This document shows positions 11,431 to 22,874 of a stretch of DNA of 64,000 nucleotides, piece by piece; within the stretch, counting starts at the first letter, position 1; each line of letters opens with the position of its first letter. This DNA comes from Tetracentron sinense (lineage: Eukaryota > Streptophyta > Magnoliopsida > Trochodendrales > Trochodendraceae). The stretch spans positions 16,254,548 through 16,318,547 of the forward strand of contig CM026565.1 in NCBI GenBank assembly GCA_015143295.1. Reading direction: 5' to 3'. Under the pieces are notes generated by a model, which saw only the letters and a list, made by a program, of their open reading frames with translations, made no database searches and was not told where the DNA came from. Made by a program: the position numbers and the translations under genes.

Positions 11431-11734
11431 AGGGTTACTATTAAGTGGTAGATTCTAAGTGGGTGTGGGTGAGCACGAGAGATTTTATTCCCATGTATTT
11501 TGGCGGGCATGTCCACACCTTTCTTTTGTTTACACTTTTTGATAATGTATATACATAGAGGTTTTGGTTAGACTTCCGCTGTGCTATGTTAGTTTATGGT
11601 TCCACTATTTTGTCCTACATTGTATATGCTCCATATGTTTTGCAGGATGATTCATCAAGCATGTCATGCAGGTCATGATAAGTCATTCAAGATTCACTCT
11701 AACTCCTAGGGTGGGTTTTGGGTCGCGACAGAAG

Positions 11735-11746
11735 TGGTATCAGAGC
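11735..11746 (+). promoter_or_regulatory. E2 primer-binding site
   Basis: TGGTATCAGAGC, complement of the initiator tRNA-Met 3' end, 4 nt after the 5' LTR. Confidence 0.93.
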
Positions 11747-12076
11747 TTAGGCTTTAGGTCTCATAGGGTCACTTAGAGTCCGGTACCACAACCTAACAAG
11801 GGCATATGTCAGGAAGCAAGTTAGGAAGGAAGTAAGTCGGAAGCGAGTCGTGTTCCAAGTGTAAGATTAAACTTCAGTCTTAGTCTAAATTGGTTGAGCC
11901 CAACCAAGTATGTGTCTAGAAACACTAGACACCAAAGTATAATATTATAAATACTTTGATGATTGGATGTGATGAATATGATAGGACTATATTATGATTG
12001 ATTGCTCTACTGTGAAAATTGAATCAATGCGATAAATTGTGGTTCCAAGTTAGACTCATGTGGTGCTATTGTTCTT

Positions 12077-12078
12077 AG
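12077..12078 (+). promoter_or_regulatory. E2 candidate leader splice acceptor
   Basis: TTCTTAG|G, 10 nt before the gag ATG, at the position conserved in all four Tekay copies. A donor partner (AAG|GTCGGTAC) is at 10256. Confidence 0.4.
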
Positions 12079-12088
12079 GACTTTAGTC

Positions 12089-13359
12089 ATGAGGCGGGGC
12101 ACATGGGGTCGCGGACCACACACTAGAGCTTCCTCTTCTTCTCGAGATGAGGATGAGTAGTCGGACCTCTCTCAGGTCTTAAGCTTTATTGCTGAGACAT
12201 TAGCCATACTGGCAGCTAGGCAGACTATTCCATCATCGGTAGCACCTACTCCACCACCTACAACACCAGTACATCGTATAGCTAGGGTTGAGGCATTTCA
12301 GAGAATGAGGCCTCCATCATTCCATGGGAGTGTGGACCCTTTTACTATAGAGGCTTGGATCCTCCAGTTGGAGAAGATCTTCACGGTCCTCTCACCCACA
12401 GAGAAAGAAAGAGTGGCATGGGCTGTTTTCATGCTAGAGGGTGAGGCTCACCATTGGTGGTTGTCCACCTTGAGGACTCGGGAATTGACCAGGCAAGGTC
12501 AACCATGGACTTGGGGTGAGTTCATGGATACCTTCTACAAGAAGTACTTCCTGGTGAGAGCTCCGGAAAAGAAAGAGAGGGAGTTCATCAACCTTGAGCA
12601 GGTTTCTATGTCGGTGGCTCAATGTGAGGCCAAGTTCTTGGAGCTGTCACGTTTTGCACCCCACATGATCACTATGGAGGCGATGAAGGCGAGGAGGTTT
12701 GAGCAAGGGCTCAGAGACATCATTATGGAGAGTCTCTTGGCCTTCAGGCACGCCACTTATCCAGAAGTGGTGGATAAAGCCTTATTAATCGAGACTAACT
12801 CTGAGGCCATGTCTAAGAAGTGAGATTTAGCGAGAGGCCAATCTAGCAGTTTAGCACCTCTAGAGGCGGGCCCGAACTGGCCCTTATCAGTACACTTGCC
12901 CAGCACCACCTCAGTATACGTGGCCAGCACCACCACAGAGGCCATCTTATGTGCCTCCAGATCCACGGTAGTATGCCCCTCAGGTACCACGACCTCAAGC
13001 TCTTCCGGCCCCACAGCCCATTGCACCTCAAGCAACGAGGTATGCTCTAACTGCGGCCCCTCTGACTTACACATATAAGGTCTGCACGTTTTGCGGCCGA
13101 AGGCACCCGATAGGAGATTACCAGAAGGCATCGAGTGGATGTTTCCACTGTGGTCGTCAAGGCCACTTAATCAAGGATTGCCTTAGTCTGCATTTGCTAG
13201 GCCAATCTCAGGGGATTAAGCCCTCAGTTCATCCAGCAAGATCATATTAGGCGTCCTCCCATCCTGCACGGTCTGTACCTCTGCCACACCAGGTGAACCA
13301 GGGGTGAGTATTCACCTTGACAGAGGTAGATGCACTTGCATAAGATGATGTAGTGCAAG
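12089..13359 (+). pseudogene. gag: E2 gag (decayed)
   Basis: The ATG at 12089 matches the other copies (MRRGT). The gag domain runs from FQRMRPPSFHGSVDPFTIEAW to EGEAHHWWLSTLRTRELT and WTWGEFMDTFYKKYF. The zinc-knuckle region at 13083-13182 has two Cys motifs, the second CFHCGRQGHLIKDC; in the first the pattern GEC has become GDY. Stops at 12158 (TAG) and 12821 (TGA), plus a +1 shift between 12823 and 13083, break it. The last codon is shared with the pol exon across the intron at 13360. Confidence 0.88.
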
Positions 13360-13500
13360 GTACGCATTTAGAGTTATTCATTTATCCATTATGGTCTTAT
13401 TAAGCATTATTCTTTGTGTACGTATATGGCATGTTATGTATCTATATATCTATACATTTGATGTTGATGCATGGATTGACTTAGCTAGTTATAGTTTCAG
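13360..13500 (+). other. E2 candidate spliceosomal intron (141 nt)
   Basis: CAAG|GTACGC to TTTCAG|GAATC, T-rich, phase 1, interrupting a Gln-Gly codon pair between the zinc knuckle and the protease. Retained, gag ends at TAA 13401-13403. Removed, gag (in its zinc-knuckle frame) and pol are in one frame. Identical position and donor in E1, E3 and E4. Confidence 0.75.
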
Positions 13501-16500
13501 GAATCTTATTAGTCAATGAATGTTTAGCTAGAGTGTTGATCGACATTGGGTCTACTCATTCATTTGTATCATCGAGTTTTTCCCAAGGCTTTTCTATAGA
13601 GCCTAGTCGACTGGAACCAGAGTTATTCATTTTGACTCCTCTTGGCAAGACAATGCTAGCAAATAGCATTTTCAGAAGCAATATAGTTGAAGTTGGAAGC
13701 CACGAATTGGCAGCTGATCTCATCATCCTTGGATTCCCGGATTTTGATGTCATCTTAGGGATGGATTGGTTAGCAGCTCACCATGGTCAGGTGGCACGCT
13801 TTGAGAAGATGGTACTCTTCAAACCGATGGAAGGGAGGCCATTTCATTTTCGGGAATTGAGAAGTAAAGATATAGCCCGCTTTGCGGCATTGAGTCTAGC
13901 GAACCGCAAGGCAAAGGACACTTTGACTATTCCGGTCATGCGTGAATTCCTGGATGTATTTTCAGAGGAGTTGCCAGGGTTGCCCCCAGATAGGGAGATT
14001 GAGTTTATCATCGAGCTTGCACCAGGCACAACTCCCATCTCACGGGCTCCGTATAGGATGGCCCCGATTGAACTCAAGGAGTTGAACACTCAATTGGAGG
14101 AGATACAAGGCCTTGGTTTCATTCGACTAAGTGTCTCACCGTGGGGTGCCCTGGTGCTATTTGTGAAGAAGAAGGATGGCTCAATGTGTATGTGCATTGA
14201 TTACAGGCAGTTGAACAAGGTCACAATAAAGAATAAGTATCCATTGCCTAGGATTGATGACTTGTTCGATCAGTTAAAGGGAGCAAAATTTTTCTCTAAG
14301 ATTGATCTTCGGTTTGGTTACCACCAGTTGAAGATCAAGGTGGAAGATGTTCCTAAAACTGCTTTCAGGACTCGGTATGGGCATTACGAGTTCTTAGTGA
14401 TGCCTTTTGGTCTCACGAACGCGCCGGCAGCCCTTATGGATCTGATGAACCGAGTGTTTCGACCATACCTGGATCGATGCGTGATAGTGTTCGTTGATGA
14501 CATCTTGGTCTATTCCCAGACACGGGAAGATCACTCACGAGAACTCCACCTTGCTTTGGAAATGCTTTGAGAGCACAAGCTGTATGCCAAGCTAAGCAAG
14601 TGTGAGTTTTGGTTAGAGGAAGTGGCGTTCCTAGGCTATGTTGTTTATGCGGAAGGCATCTCGGTAGATCTGAAGAAGATAGAGGCAGTCATGAGTTGGG
14701 CGAGGCCCAAGAATGTCACAGAAATCCGTAGCTTCCTTGGGTTAGCAGGCTACTACAGGAGATTCGTAGAGGGATTCTCCAGCCTTGCAGCGCCGATCAC
14801 TTATCTGACAAGAAAGAATGCCAAAATTATATGGAGCGATAAGTGCGAGATTAGCTTGACGGAGCTGAAGAAGAGGCTTACCACGGCCCCCATCCTTACA
14901 GTACCATCCAAGCGTGGTGGTTATGAGGTGTACAGTGATGCCTCGCACGTCGGGCTTGGCTGTGTTCTCATGCAGCACAAGAAGGTCATTGCCTATACGT
15001 CAAAGCAATTAAAGGAACATGGAATGAATTACCCCACGCACGACTTGGAGCTTGCTGTGGTCGTGTTTGCACTCAAGATTTGGTGCCATTACCTTTATGG
15101 GAAGGAGTTCTATATGTTGACAGACCATAAGAGCCTCAAGTACCTCTTTTCCCAAAAGGAGCTGAATCTGAGGCAGCGGCGTTGGATGGAGTTTCTGAAA
15201 GACTATGACTGCTTCATTCAGTATCACCCGGGAAAAGCGAATGTACTGGTTGAAGCTTTGAGTAGAAGACCTCTAGGGCTGTTGGCTCACATGATGGTTC
15301 AGGAATGGAAGCTATTGGAAGACTTGGCAAACCTGGACATCAGTGTCAATGATTATGTCCACAGTCCTGTCTTGGAAAATATTACGGTTCGGCCGTACAT
15401 CATAAATTAGATCCGAGAGTTGCAGGCCTCGGATGCTGACTTGTTGGCTTTTCGGGACAAGGAAGTTGCCAAGGGCAGTGAAGTCTTTTCTTTGACTAGC
15501 CGAGGTGCTATCACATTCAGGGGAAGATTGTGTGTCCCTGCCAATGCAGAGTTGAGGCGGGAGGTTATGGATGAAGCTCACCATTTGAGGTATACAGTGC
15601 ATCCTGGGAGTACGAAGATGTACCGAAACCTCAAGGGGCACTTTTGGTGGTGAAATATGAAGAGAGATGTTGGAGAGTATGTGGCACAGTGCTTAGTGTG
15701 CCAACAGGTGAAAGTAGAGCACATGCGACCGGTAGGTCTATTATAGTCTCTCCCTAATCCCGAATAGAAATAGGAGCACATCTCCATGGACTTCATTGTT
15801 GGCTTGCCACATACGGCAAGGAACTCAGATGCAATATGGATTGTGGTGGACTATTTGACGAAGTCTGTGCATTTCTTACCGTATCAGACTACGTTCAATT
15901 CAAACCAGTTAGCGGCATTGTATATCAAGGAAGTAGTTCGGTTGCATGGGGTGCCAGTCAGCATTGTATCAGATCTGGATCCAAGATTCACATCCAGGTT
16001 CTAGAAGAGCTTTCAGAGCGCTATGAGTTCCCGATTAGACTTTAGCACAGCCTTTCATCCACAGACGGATGGACAAACCGAGAGGGTAAACCAAATCATC
16101 AAGGATATGCTTCAGGCATGTATGTTAGACTTTAAGGGCAGCTGGGAAGAGCACTTGCCTTTGGTGGAGTTCACTTACAACAATAGCTACCAGGCAAGCA
16201 TCTAGATGGCACCATTTGAAGCCTTGTATAGACAAAGCTACAGGTCTCTTCTCTAATGGGATGAAGTAGGAGAGAGAAAGGTGTTAGGTCCTGAGTTGAT
16301 CGAGCAAACTGTGAACAAAGTCAAGATCATCCAAGATCGGATGAAAGCTGCCTAGGATCGTTAGAAGAGCTATGCAGACACTCGCCACAGGGACTTGGAA
16401 TTCCAGGTAGGGGATCAAGTCTTTGTGAAAGTATCTCCTAGCATGGGGATTATGAGATTTGGCAAGCGAGGCAAGCTCAGTCCTCGATACGTTGGCCCCT

Positions 16501-16825
16501 TTGAGATTATCACACGATTTGGTGAAGTTGAATATCGAGTAGTGCTTTCAACTCATATGGCCGCAGTCCACAATGTGTTTCACATATTGATGCTTCAGAA
16601 ATACATTTTAGTCCCTTCGTATGTCATAGACTTGGAAGCATTGGAAATCTGAGAGGATCTCAGTCTGGTTGAAAGCTGGTTCAGATATTGGATCGGAGAG
16701 ATCAAGTGCTTCGCAACAAAACTATCCCGTTGTTTCTCGTGCAATGGCAACATCATGCTCGAGAAGAGGGCACATGGGAGTGAGAGGCTAAAGTTAAAGC
16801 AAAGTACCCAGACTTGTTTGAATAA
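13501..16825 (+). pseudogene. pol: E2 pol: protease-RT-RNase H-integrase-chromodomain
   Basis: One frame to about 16670. Protease: [12 protein letters not shown] (13535-13570), with I in place of the usual [21 protein letters not shown] (14197-14250), [20 protein letters not shown] (14490-14517). RNase [11 protein letters not shown] and TDHKSL. Integrase: zinc region, [18 protein letters not shown]. Then KLSPRYVGPFEII (GPY/F module) and a chromodomain-like tail (THMAAVHNVFHI to PDLFE). Stops include 14568, 15408, 15651, three between 15740 and 15775, 16002, 16203, three between 16250 and 16365, and 16650. A 1-nt deletion lies near 16671. Inactive. Confidence 0.92.
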
Positions 16826-16901
16826 GTTTTTGTATGTGTTATGTAATTCTGTTTTAGTTTTGTAATGCATGTATCGTTCAAATTTTGAGAATGAAATTTT
16901 T

Positions 16902-16916
16902 GTAAGTGGGGGAGAA
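16902..16916 (+). promoter_or_regulatory. E2 polypurine tract
   Basis: GTAAGTGGGGGAGAA directly before the 3' LTR; primes plus-strand DNA. Confidence 0.85.
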
Positions 16917-17148
16917 TATAGAACCCCGGACTTTTCGTACCTAATGAATAGCACTCTCATAGCCAATTGGCCTTTCATGTTGTCCAATTAATAAACAAAG
17001 AAGAATGGGAAGATTCTAAAACGCCAGAAATGTTCCTCTTCGAAAGATGAATCCAATGCAAGTTAAATCCTCAAAATCCAATGAACTAGTCAAAAGTTAT
17101 AGTCGACTGACCGAAGTGAATAGGAAAATTGGCAAAAACACATAGTCA

Positions 17149-17285
17149 CCGGTCGACCGAACACCCACCGGTCGACCGATGACAATTACCGGTCAACCGA
17201 ACATCGCACTGAATGAATGGAAAAATTTTCCAGAGAGGTCATTTCCGACCGGTTGACTGAAGGTCACAACCGGTCGACCGGTCAT
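17149..17285 (+). promoter_or_regulatory. E2 3' LTR palindrome array and box
   Basis: Five to six CCGGTCGACCG-like words on both sides of GGAAAAATTTTCCAGAGAG, ending about 75 nt before TATAAAA at 17359. Confidence 0.72.
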
Positions 17286-17358
17286 GTCGAAATTTGCCTA
17301 GTTCGGTCTTTTAAGCCAAATCATTAAGCGTAAATGGGTCTTTGACCACCCCATCCTC

Positions 17359-17365
17359 TATAAAA
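17359..17365 (+). promoter_or_regulatory. E2 3' LTR TATA box
   Basis: CTCTATAAAAGCC context; the matching segment is deleted in the 5' LTR. Confidence 0.75.
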
Positions 17366-18624
17366 GCCCCAATTCGTGGGTTAGAGTTCTCATAAACCAT
17401 TGAACACAAGTTTTGGGGAGATTGAGAGGAGAAGAGGGTTTCCAAGTAAGGGTTTCAATTTTGGGAGAAAGTTTGATCATTTGGGTGACCTAGATCATCC
17501 CCAAATCTTGGATTTCTCAATCCAAAGCTCAAGCATGCGTCGAGTACTTCCTCCAAGCTCGGCAGTGTTCGTCCTCAGCATTTTCAAGGGTTTCTTCCCT
17601 TCTTCAAGGTCGGTACCCTATGCTACCCTCTTAGTCATATTTTCCCTTTTTTTTCCTTATTTCTTTGATTCCCCTAAATTATGAACACTCTATGAGATGG
17701 ATTGCATGTGTGGAGATGGATGTTGGGTGATAGATGCCATATGGATGTTCTGTTGTAATGAAAATAAATCTAAAGGGCATTTTACCAAATAATGAATATA
17801 AAAAGTATGATGGATGGATTTGATAAATCATTAATCAAGAAAAGCATGCTTCAAGATGTGTGAAAATTCTAGGGTTTTATGATAGTGTGATTATTTGCTT
17901 TCTATAACGGCATGAATAATTTTATGTATTGAAATAAATGCGATTCCATGTGTTATTGAATTTCAAATTTCATGTCTACTTCCAAGCTATAGCATGTACA
18001 CGACTTCACGAGCACGGCATGCATGACATGGTTTATCGGTGTTTTTCAAGAACAAGGGTTTTATTTTTGATTCACGAAAACCATAAAAAGGCCAAACATA
18101 AGGGTTGGTAAATAGAGGTAGGGCATATCCTAAGATATGTTTTGCCTCACTTTTGACAAGATCAAGAACACGTCAAGCAAGATTTCATTTCATTGAAATG
18201 AGGGAGTTCTATACCACCCTCCCTCGCAAGTGCATCTCATTGAAATGAGGGGGTTCTATACCACCCACCCTCGCAAGTGCATCTCATTGAAAAGAGGGGT
18301 TTCCCCTCCCTCACAAGTGCATCTCACATGTTTAATTTCCAAGCAAGCAAGAACATGACATGACATGCATGACACGACAAGACAAGCAAGACAGAACATT
18401 ACAAGACAAGTTTTCAAGCACGAAAAGATTATTTTAAGTCAAGCCAAGCACACAATGATTTCAAGAGTTTTTCCGGCTTTGATGTGATGCAAGCATGAAA
18501 TATAAACTATTTACTTTCCTGTTATTATATGAACTGCTTCCTGCTTTGTTTCATTATTATGATGCTATGACTGTTGGTTAGTATTTGGTACCTGCTGAGT
18601 ATTCTATGCTCAGCCATACGTCTT

Positions 18625-18747
18625 ATGTCGGCAAGTATTGAGGAAGCTGCGACTCCGTTTCATATTTGTACTCCTAGTCCCTAGGTGGAAGAGGAGTATT
18701 TCGAGGAGGTCCCTACGGAGGTGCCTCAGGTAGAGGGTTACTGTTAG
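18625..18747 (+). pseudogene. E2 3' LTR small ORF (one nonsense codon)
   Basis: Full length, 41 codons including the stop, ending EGYC. The conserved Trp codon TGG is TAG at 18682. VEEEYFEEVP follows in frame. Length and C-terminus match the intact copies, showing the 5' LTR copy was shortened by its deletion. Confidence 0.5.
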
Positions 18748-19046
18748 GTGGTAGATTCTAAGTGGGTGTGTGTGAGCAAGAGAGATTTTATACCCATGTA
18801 TTTTGACAGGCATGTCCACACCTTTCTTTTGTTTACACTTTTTGCATAAAAACTTGGATCATGTATATACATAGAGGTTTTGGTTAGACTTCCACTGTGC
18901 TATGTTAGTTTATGCTTCTGCTATTTTGTCCTCTATTGTATATGCTCCATAATTTTTGCAGGATGTTTCGTCAAGCATGTCATGCAGGTCATGATAAGTC
19001 ATCCGAGATTCACTCTAACTCCTAGGGTGGGTTTTGGGTCACAACA

Positions 19047-19800
19047 AATCATCTTCTCCAAGCTCGTCCTCTATAATTTCTTAGTAATTCTGCAAGCCGT
19101 GAAGGAGTTCTACTATACTGCAATAGCTCAAACTTCTCTAGGATTCCTGAAATGAAGAGATAATGGATAAAGGGAAAATATTTAGAACATTATCTAGAGG
19201 GAGATTAGAGTGAACAGTGAAAAAAGTATGTTGATTTTTGCAGCAATTCTCTCAAGAACACACGCATGATCTTAGAAATAGAATCTCTCTAAAGTCTCCA
19301 GAAGAAGTCAGAAGTCTCTATGTCTAAAAAGTATTTCTTTCCAAGGTATCTGAAATCATCCGGGTTTTTCTTTATTTCTAGAGAAAAACCCATAATCAAC
19401 CAATGATCTCACATCAGAACATTCCCTCACATCAAAATATCTTTACTGTGACAACTAACAAACTCTGACAAATACCAACTGTATTTAGTTAAGTGGAGTC
19501 GTTCTGTTAAAATATGGATGTATTCTGTTAAGTGGAGCCTATCTGTTAAATGGAGCATGTTCTATTGAGAAAGAGCTACCAGCTCATCAAAACCACCATA
19601 ACTAACTTTCAGTTACAATTTAATCCTTCGAATTGTTATGACCTAAAACAATCCTTTGGATACATTCTTCAAAGGTTAAAAGAGTAAACTTCCACAAAAA
19701 GGAGTTTATCTACTTTAACCAATTCCCTCCTAGCCCTCCAAACCACATCTCATAATCCTTCCCCTAATACATACATATATATATAAAAATCATCGTACAA
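19047..19800 (-). repeat. Probable LTR of the old Tat-type element (continues 9699-9803)
   Basis: AT-rich sequence without a coding frame. On minus it runs into the primer site at 9680-9696 once E2 is removed. The outer boundary is not visible; I place it near the start of the LINE sequence at 19800. It contains short direct repeats of a CTCCACTTAACAGA-like word near 19490-19570. Confidence 0.35.
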
Positions 19801-20395
19801 CAAAGGTGGGTATTATTCTTTATCAATCTATTGGACTCATGGAGGTAGAGGTAGAATCTGATTCTAAATCTCTTGTTGAAGCTGGGAATAGTAACTGTGA
19901 TCATCCATGGTCTATGTGGTATTGGAATAAGAAGATTAACAAAGTAAAGAACACATGCTCCTCTATCATTCATATTACAGGGAAGATAGTTCGGTTTTTG
20001 ATTTCCTTATTAATTTTAGTTGTGATACTCAACAATCTGATTATATTCTCTCTAGTCAGGAAACTCCTTCTCTCCTCAGTTCACTTATTTTCCTTCATAA
20101 AGTAGGCTCGGGAAATGTTAGATTGGTTCAGAGTCTTTAATTTCTTTTGTTGTTTTGGGTTGATTGTAAGGTTGGGGTTTTCAATTCCCCTTGTGTCTTT
20201 TCAGGGGTTTAGGTTTTTTGTCACCCCTTGTTGATTTTTTAAAGGGGTAAGGTTTTATGCCCCACCCCCCCTTTTTGTGCTCTTGTAGGGGTAATGTTTA
20301 TGTCCCCCCATAATTTTTCTAATTAATAAACTAGTAGGTCTACCAAAACACCCACTCTCTTTGAGTGGTTTTTTTATTAATAATATTAATAATGG
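19800..20395 (+). mobile_element. LINE (L1-type) 3' end: RNase H remnant and 3' UTR
   Basis: Two overlapping frames (19806-20105 and 19955-20140) together resemble the RNase H domain that ends many plant L1-type LINEs: VEVESDSKSLVEAGNSN, a HPW block, and in the second frame YREDSSVFDFLINFS, matching the YREGN-x-VAD-x-LAN end. A T- and G-rich 3' UTR follows to about 20395. The 5' part is absent, as expected for truncated LINE insertion. A frameshift separates the halves. Confidence 0.5.
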
Positions 20396-20850
20396 TGGGT
20401 CATATGCCTTTGGGATAACTTATCTGTGAGAAATCATAAGTGTTGGACGAGGGCACCATTCTTAGGGTGGGTACGACATCCACCGTCAGTCTCAATCATC
20501 TAGTACGAGAGAATGGGACTATAGAGGCCACACTCCTCCAATAGCCTACAGGGAAATGGGGCAAGATACATCCCAGAAATCCCTCATGACTGTCAGCCTA
20601 GGAAGTAATCCATACTTTGTCGGAATAGGATATGGGAGGAACACACATGCTCATTCCCACAAGGAAGGCAATCAGTACCTTTTCCCCTTAACAGGGCAAT
20701 AGGGTACATGGTGATCCGAATCCACCAAATCCCTATGGAGACGAGGTTGAACCGGTAACCGCCTTTTTCATCTCAATGGAGTATAACTCCTTCGAGCTTT
20801 TGAACAGCATAAGCTCGCAATGCCATTGATTCAAAACCTATCATGAAGAA
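20396..20850. other. Unassigned; end may be decayed SIRE gag
   Basis: No clear frame. Near 20778-20845 the plus strand has ACTCCTTCGAGC and following words that loosely resemble the TP(S/K)EFxRIS part of SIRE gag. This would fit the LTR at 20851-22874 having inserted into the gag fragment that resumes at 22875. AAGAA occurs on both sides (20846-20850 and 22875-22879). Weak. Confidence 0.25.
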
Positions 20851-21281
20851 TAGAATATCATAATGGCATTAGAAAAATTCAGTAATCTAATTCTACTTAA
20901 ATCTTACCAATGACGAATTTGGTCCTGACGAAGTATGCCTCCTTTGAGCTTTCTATTAGGATCTGAAAGCTAATTAGTTGATCAAAATCTATTTCTTTGA
21001 TCATATCATCTGTTAAATACTCAAACTACTTTAGGCCATGAAGGCGTAATGAGTTAATCAACATGCTTAGAGTTTGGCTCTTATTCTCGAACGTGGCATA
21101 CTTTAAGGTTTTTGAACCTTCTAGATCATCATAATTTTAATCCACATGGCTTCTGACTAGTTCAAATTCTGATCTGACTAGGAAATAACTTTCACATGTC
21201 AACACATCGTTTTCCATCATCAACACATCCTAATTGGATTAGGATTCTGAGAAAATTAATTTCTAATTAACCCTAGGCCTA

Positions 21282-21288
21282 TATAAAT
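21282..21288 (+). promoter_or_regulatory. LTR C TATA box
   Basis: CCTATATAAATACC, about 180 nt before the donor-like site at 21459. Confidence 0.6.
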
Positions 21289-22456
21289 ACCTTAACTAGT
21301 GGGTTTTAGGGTTTCTATCATTCTAAAATTTCTTAGAGAGTAAAGGAGAGAAATCGTAAGGTTTCTCAAAAGATTTTATCGGAGAAGAGGAGAAATCTTA
21401 TGGATCACTCTCATGCCTATTCTAAAGTGATTCGATTGTAGGGAAACGATCAAGGAAGGTACGATGCACTATTCTGACCTAATAATATGTATGAATAAGT
21501 ATTTTATGATATGAGAATTGTGTTTACATGTTGTTATTGGTTATTGATCATGGTAAGGTAAGATTGCATGTTTTCAAGGGAGTTTTCATGATGATTATTT
21601 CGGATGAGATGATGAATGTTGGGTTTTAGATATGCTCTAGAATTATGATTGTGATTGTAAGGCAATGATGATGATTGTCCATGATACTATGTTGATTTTT
21701 TGGAAATCTGATTTCCTTATGATTTAAATTAGAGAAAATGGTGAATTATGGGGTTTTGCACATGAATGGAATTGGAAAGAGAGATTTGTTGAATGATGAT
21801 TAAATCTGGAAATAGTGAATATAACTATGATTCTATTCTTTTTATGATAAAGTATTCTTATATGACTTCCATGTAAATTATGCCAAATTATGCATGTATA
21901 TTGATTGGTTGAATTTCGAATAGATAAATACTGAGAGATTGATATTAACGGCCTCAAATTCTCTAACCATCGTTATTGGTGGCTTTGATAGAGTTTCAAT
22001 GGTTTGATATCAGAATCTAAGGGATAACCTAGATGAAGGTTGACCATGACACTCAAGCACATGTTGTACCGCATGATAAGTATTACAAGTACGTCTCATG
22101 AGCACAAGCACCGTTATGATTACATGTTATTGTGGACTATCATGTTACATGTCATGGGGGAATCATTTGTGTTACATGTCATTGGGAATCTTCATCTTAC
22201 AAGCATTTTCGAATCATCTTACATGCATTGGTACACATGATTACATGAACTTACATGAACATGCACAAATCTTACATGTCTACACAAGTCATGAATCTCA
22301 ACATACCATGAATGAATGATATTATGTTTACATATTTGTGGACATGAACTGTAAGATATGTTTATTTATGATAAAACATGACAATGACTATATGCTAGGC
22401 TATTGTTAGCTAAGCTTTGTATACACTGAGCTTTCGTTTACTCAACTATACTTTTT

Positions 22457-22579
22457 ATGTCGATAGTTTTAGGATGGTTTTGTGCTCTGGGACCTTGGAT
22501 CGAGGAAGAATACACAGAGGAGCATAAAGGTGATTACCATGATGGAGAAGTTGATCTGAATCATCATCTATACTATTGA
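22457..22579 (+). CDS. LTR C small ORF, PWIEEEY peptide (40 aa)
   Basis: ATG TCG start after TTTTT, as in the other copies, then CALGPWIEEEYTEEHKGDYH and a C-terminus HHLYY. The surrounding LTR is only weakly alignable with LTRs A, B, E2 and E3, yet start, length, PW(I/V)EEEY core and aromatic C-terminus are kept, with codon changes such as ATC for GTG/GTC and GAA for GAG. This is the strongest single argument that the frame is translated. Function unknown. Confidence 0.58.
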   Translation: MSIVLGWFCALGPWIEEEYTEEHKGDYHDGEVDLNHHLYY

Positions 22580-22874
22580 TCTAATAGTAGATAGTTATTT
22601 TATTTCAGGTGAAAGAAATGTAATAAGATAATTAAGTTGATGTTGCTTAGGTTAAATTTATACTTGAGATCACAAAGGGTGATCGGATGATATTTTTTTA
22701 TTTGGTCAACAATTTCATTTGGTTATACTATTATTGAAGTTTCTATTGATTAATTATGAGAGAAATTTTGAGACTCACATTTTGGCATGCCTTTTATGTT
22801 GTTAAGTTATCATGGATGTTAATTGTCATAGACCAAAGGTCTCATTGACCAACATGGATTTTGGGGTGCGACAA

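Larger units (their letters stand above)
9804..11730 (+). repeat. E2 5' LTR (promoter deleted)
   Basis: TGTAGAACC to GGTCGCGACA, 1927 bp against 2130 bp for the 3' LTR. The gap, near 10105, removes the second half of the palindrome array, the central box, the TATA box and the presumed start site (3' LTR equivalent about 17180-17465). A tandem repeat of about 48 bp with CTCATTGAAATGAG palindromes is at 10840-11010. Confidence 0.92.
9804..19046 (+). mobile_element. E2: full-length Tekay-type chromovirus, decayed
   Basis: LTRs 9804-11730 and 16917-19046, primer site, gag, short intron, pol ending in a chromodomain, purine tract, 3' LTR. Flanks GATCA and AATCA are a near-perfect duplication. Pol is a single frame over 3 kb with one late frameshift and about a dozen nonsense codons, most explicable as C-to-T or G-to-A changes. 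The 5' LTR has lost its promoter segment, so the element cannot start its own RNA normally. Confidence 0.93.
16917..19046 (+). repeat. E2 3' LTR
   Basis: Begins TATAGAACC where the 5' LTR begins TGTAGAACC, and ends GGTCACAACA. It holds a palindrome array of CCGGTCGACCG words (17149-17285) with box (17216-17245), a TATA box TATAAAA (17359-17365), a donor-like CAAG|GTCGGTAC (17609), a tandem repeat (18185-18325) and a broken small frame (18625-18747). Confidence 0.93.
20851..22874 (+). repeat. LTR C: diverged Tekay-type solo LTR
   Basis: The right end GGGGTGCGACA and internal order match Tekay LTRs: TATA box (21282-21288), donor-like GGAAG|GTACGATG (21459), a CTGAG-containing block (22425-22440), and a small frame (22457-22579). 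The left end is inferred from the AAGAA duplication; it would start TAGAAT rather than TG, so the boundary may be wrong. No palindrome array could be recognised. The most diverged LTR of this type here. Confidence 0.55.

Noticed and set aside
20396..20850. Organelle DNA insertion or a host gene exon
   Set aside because: No recognisable organelle gene and no open frame of useful length; better explained as decayed element sequence.
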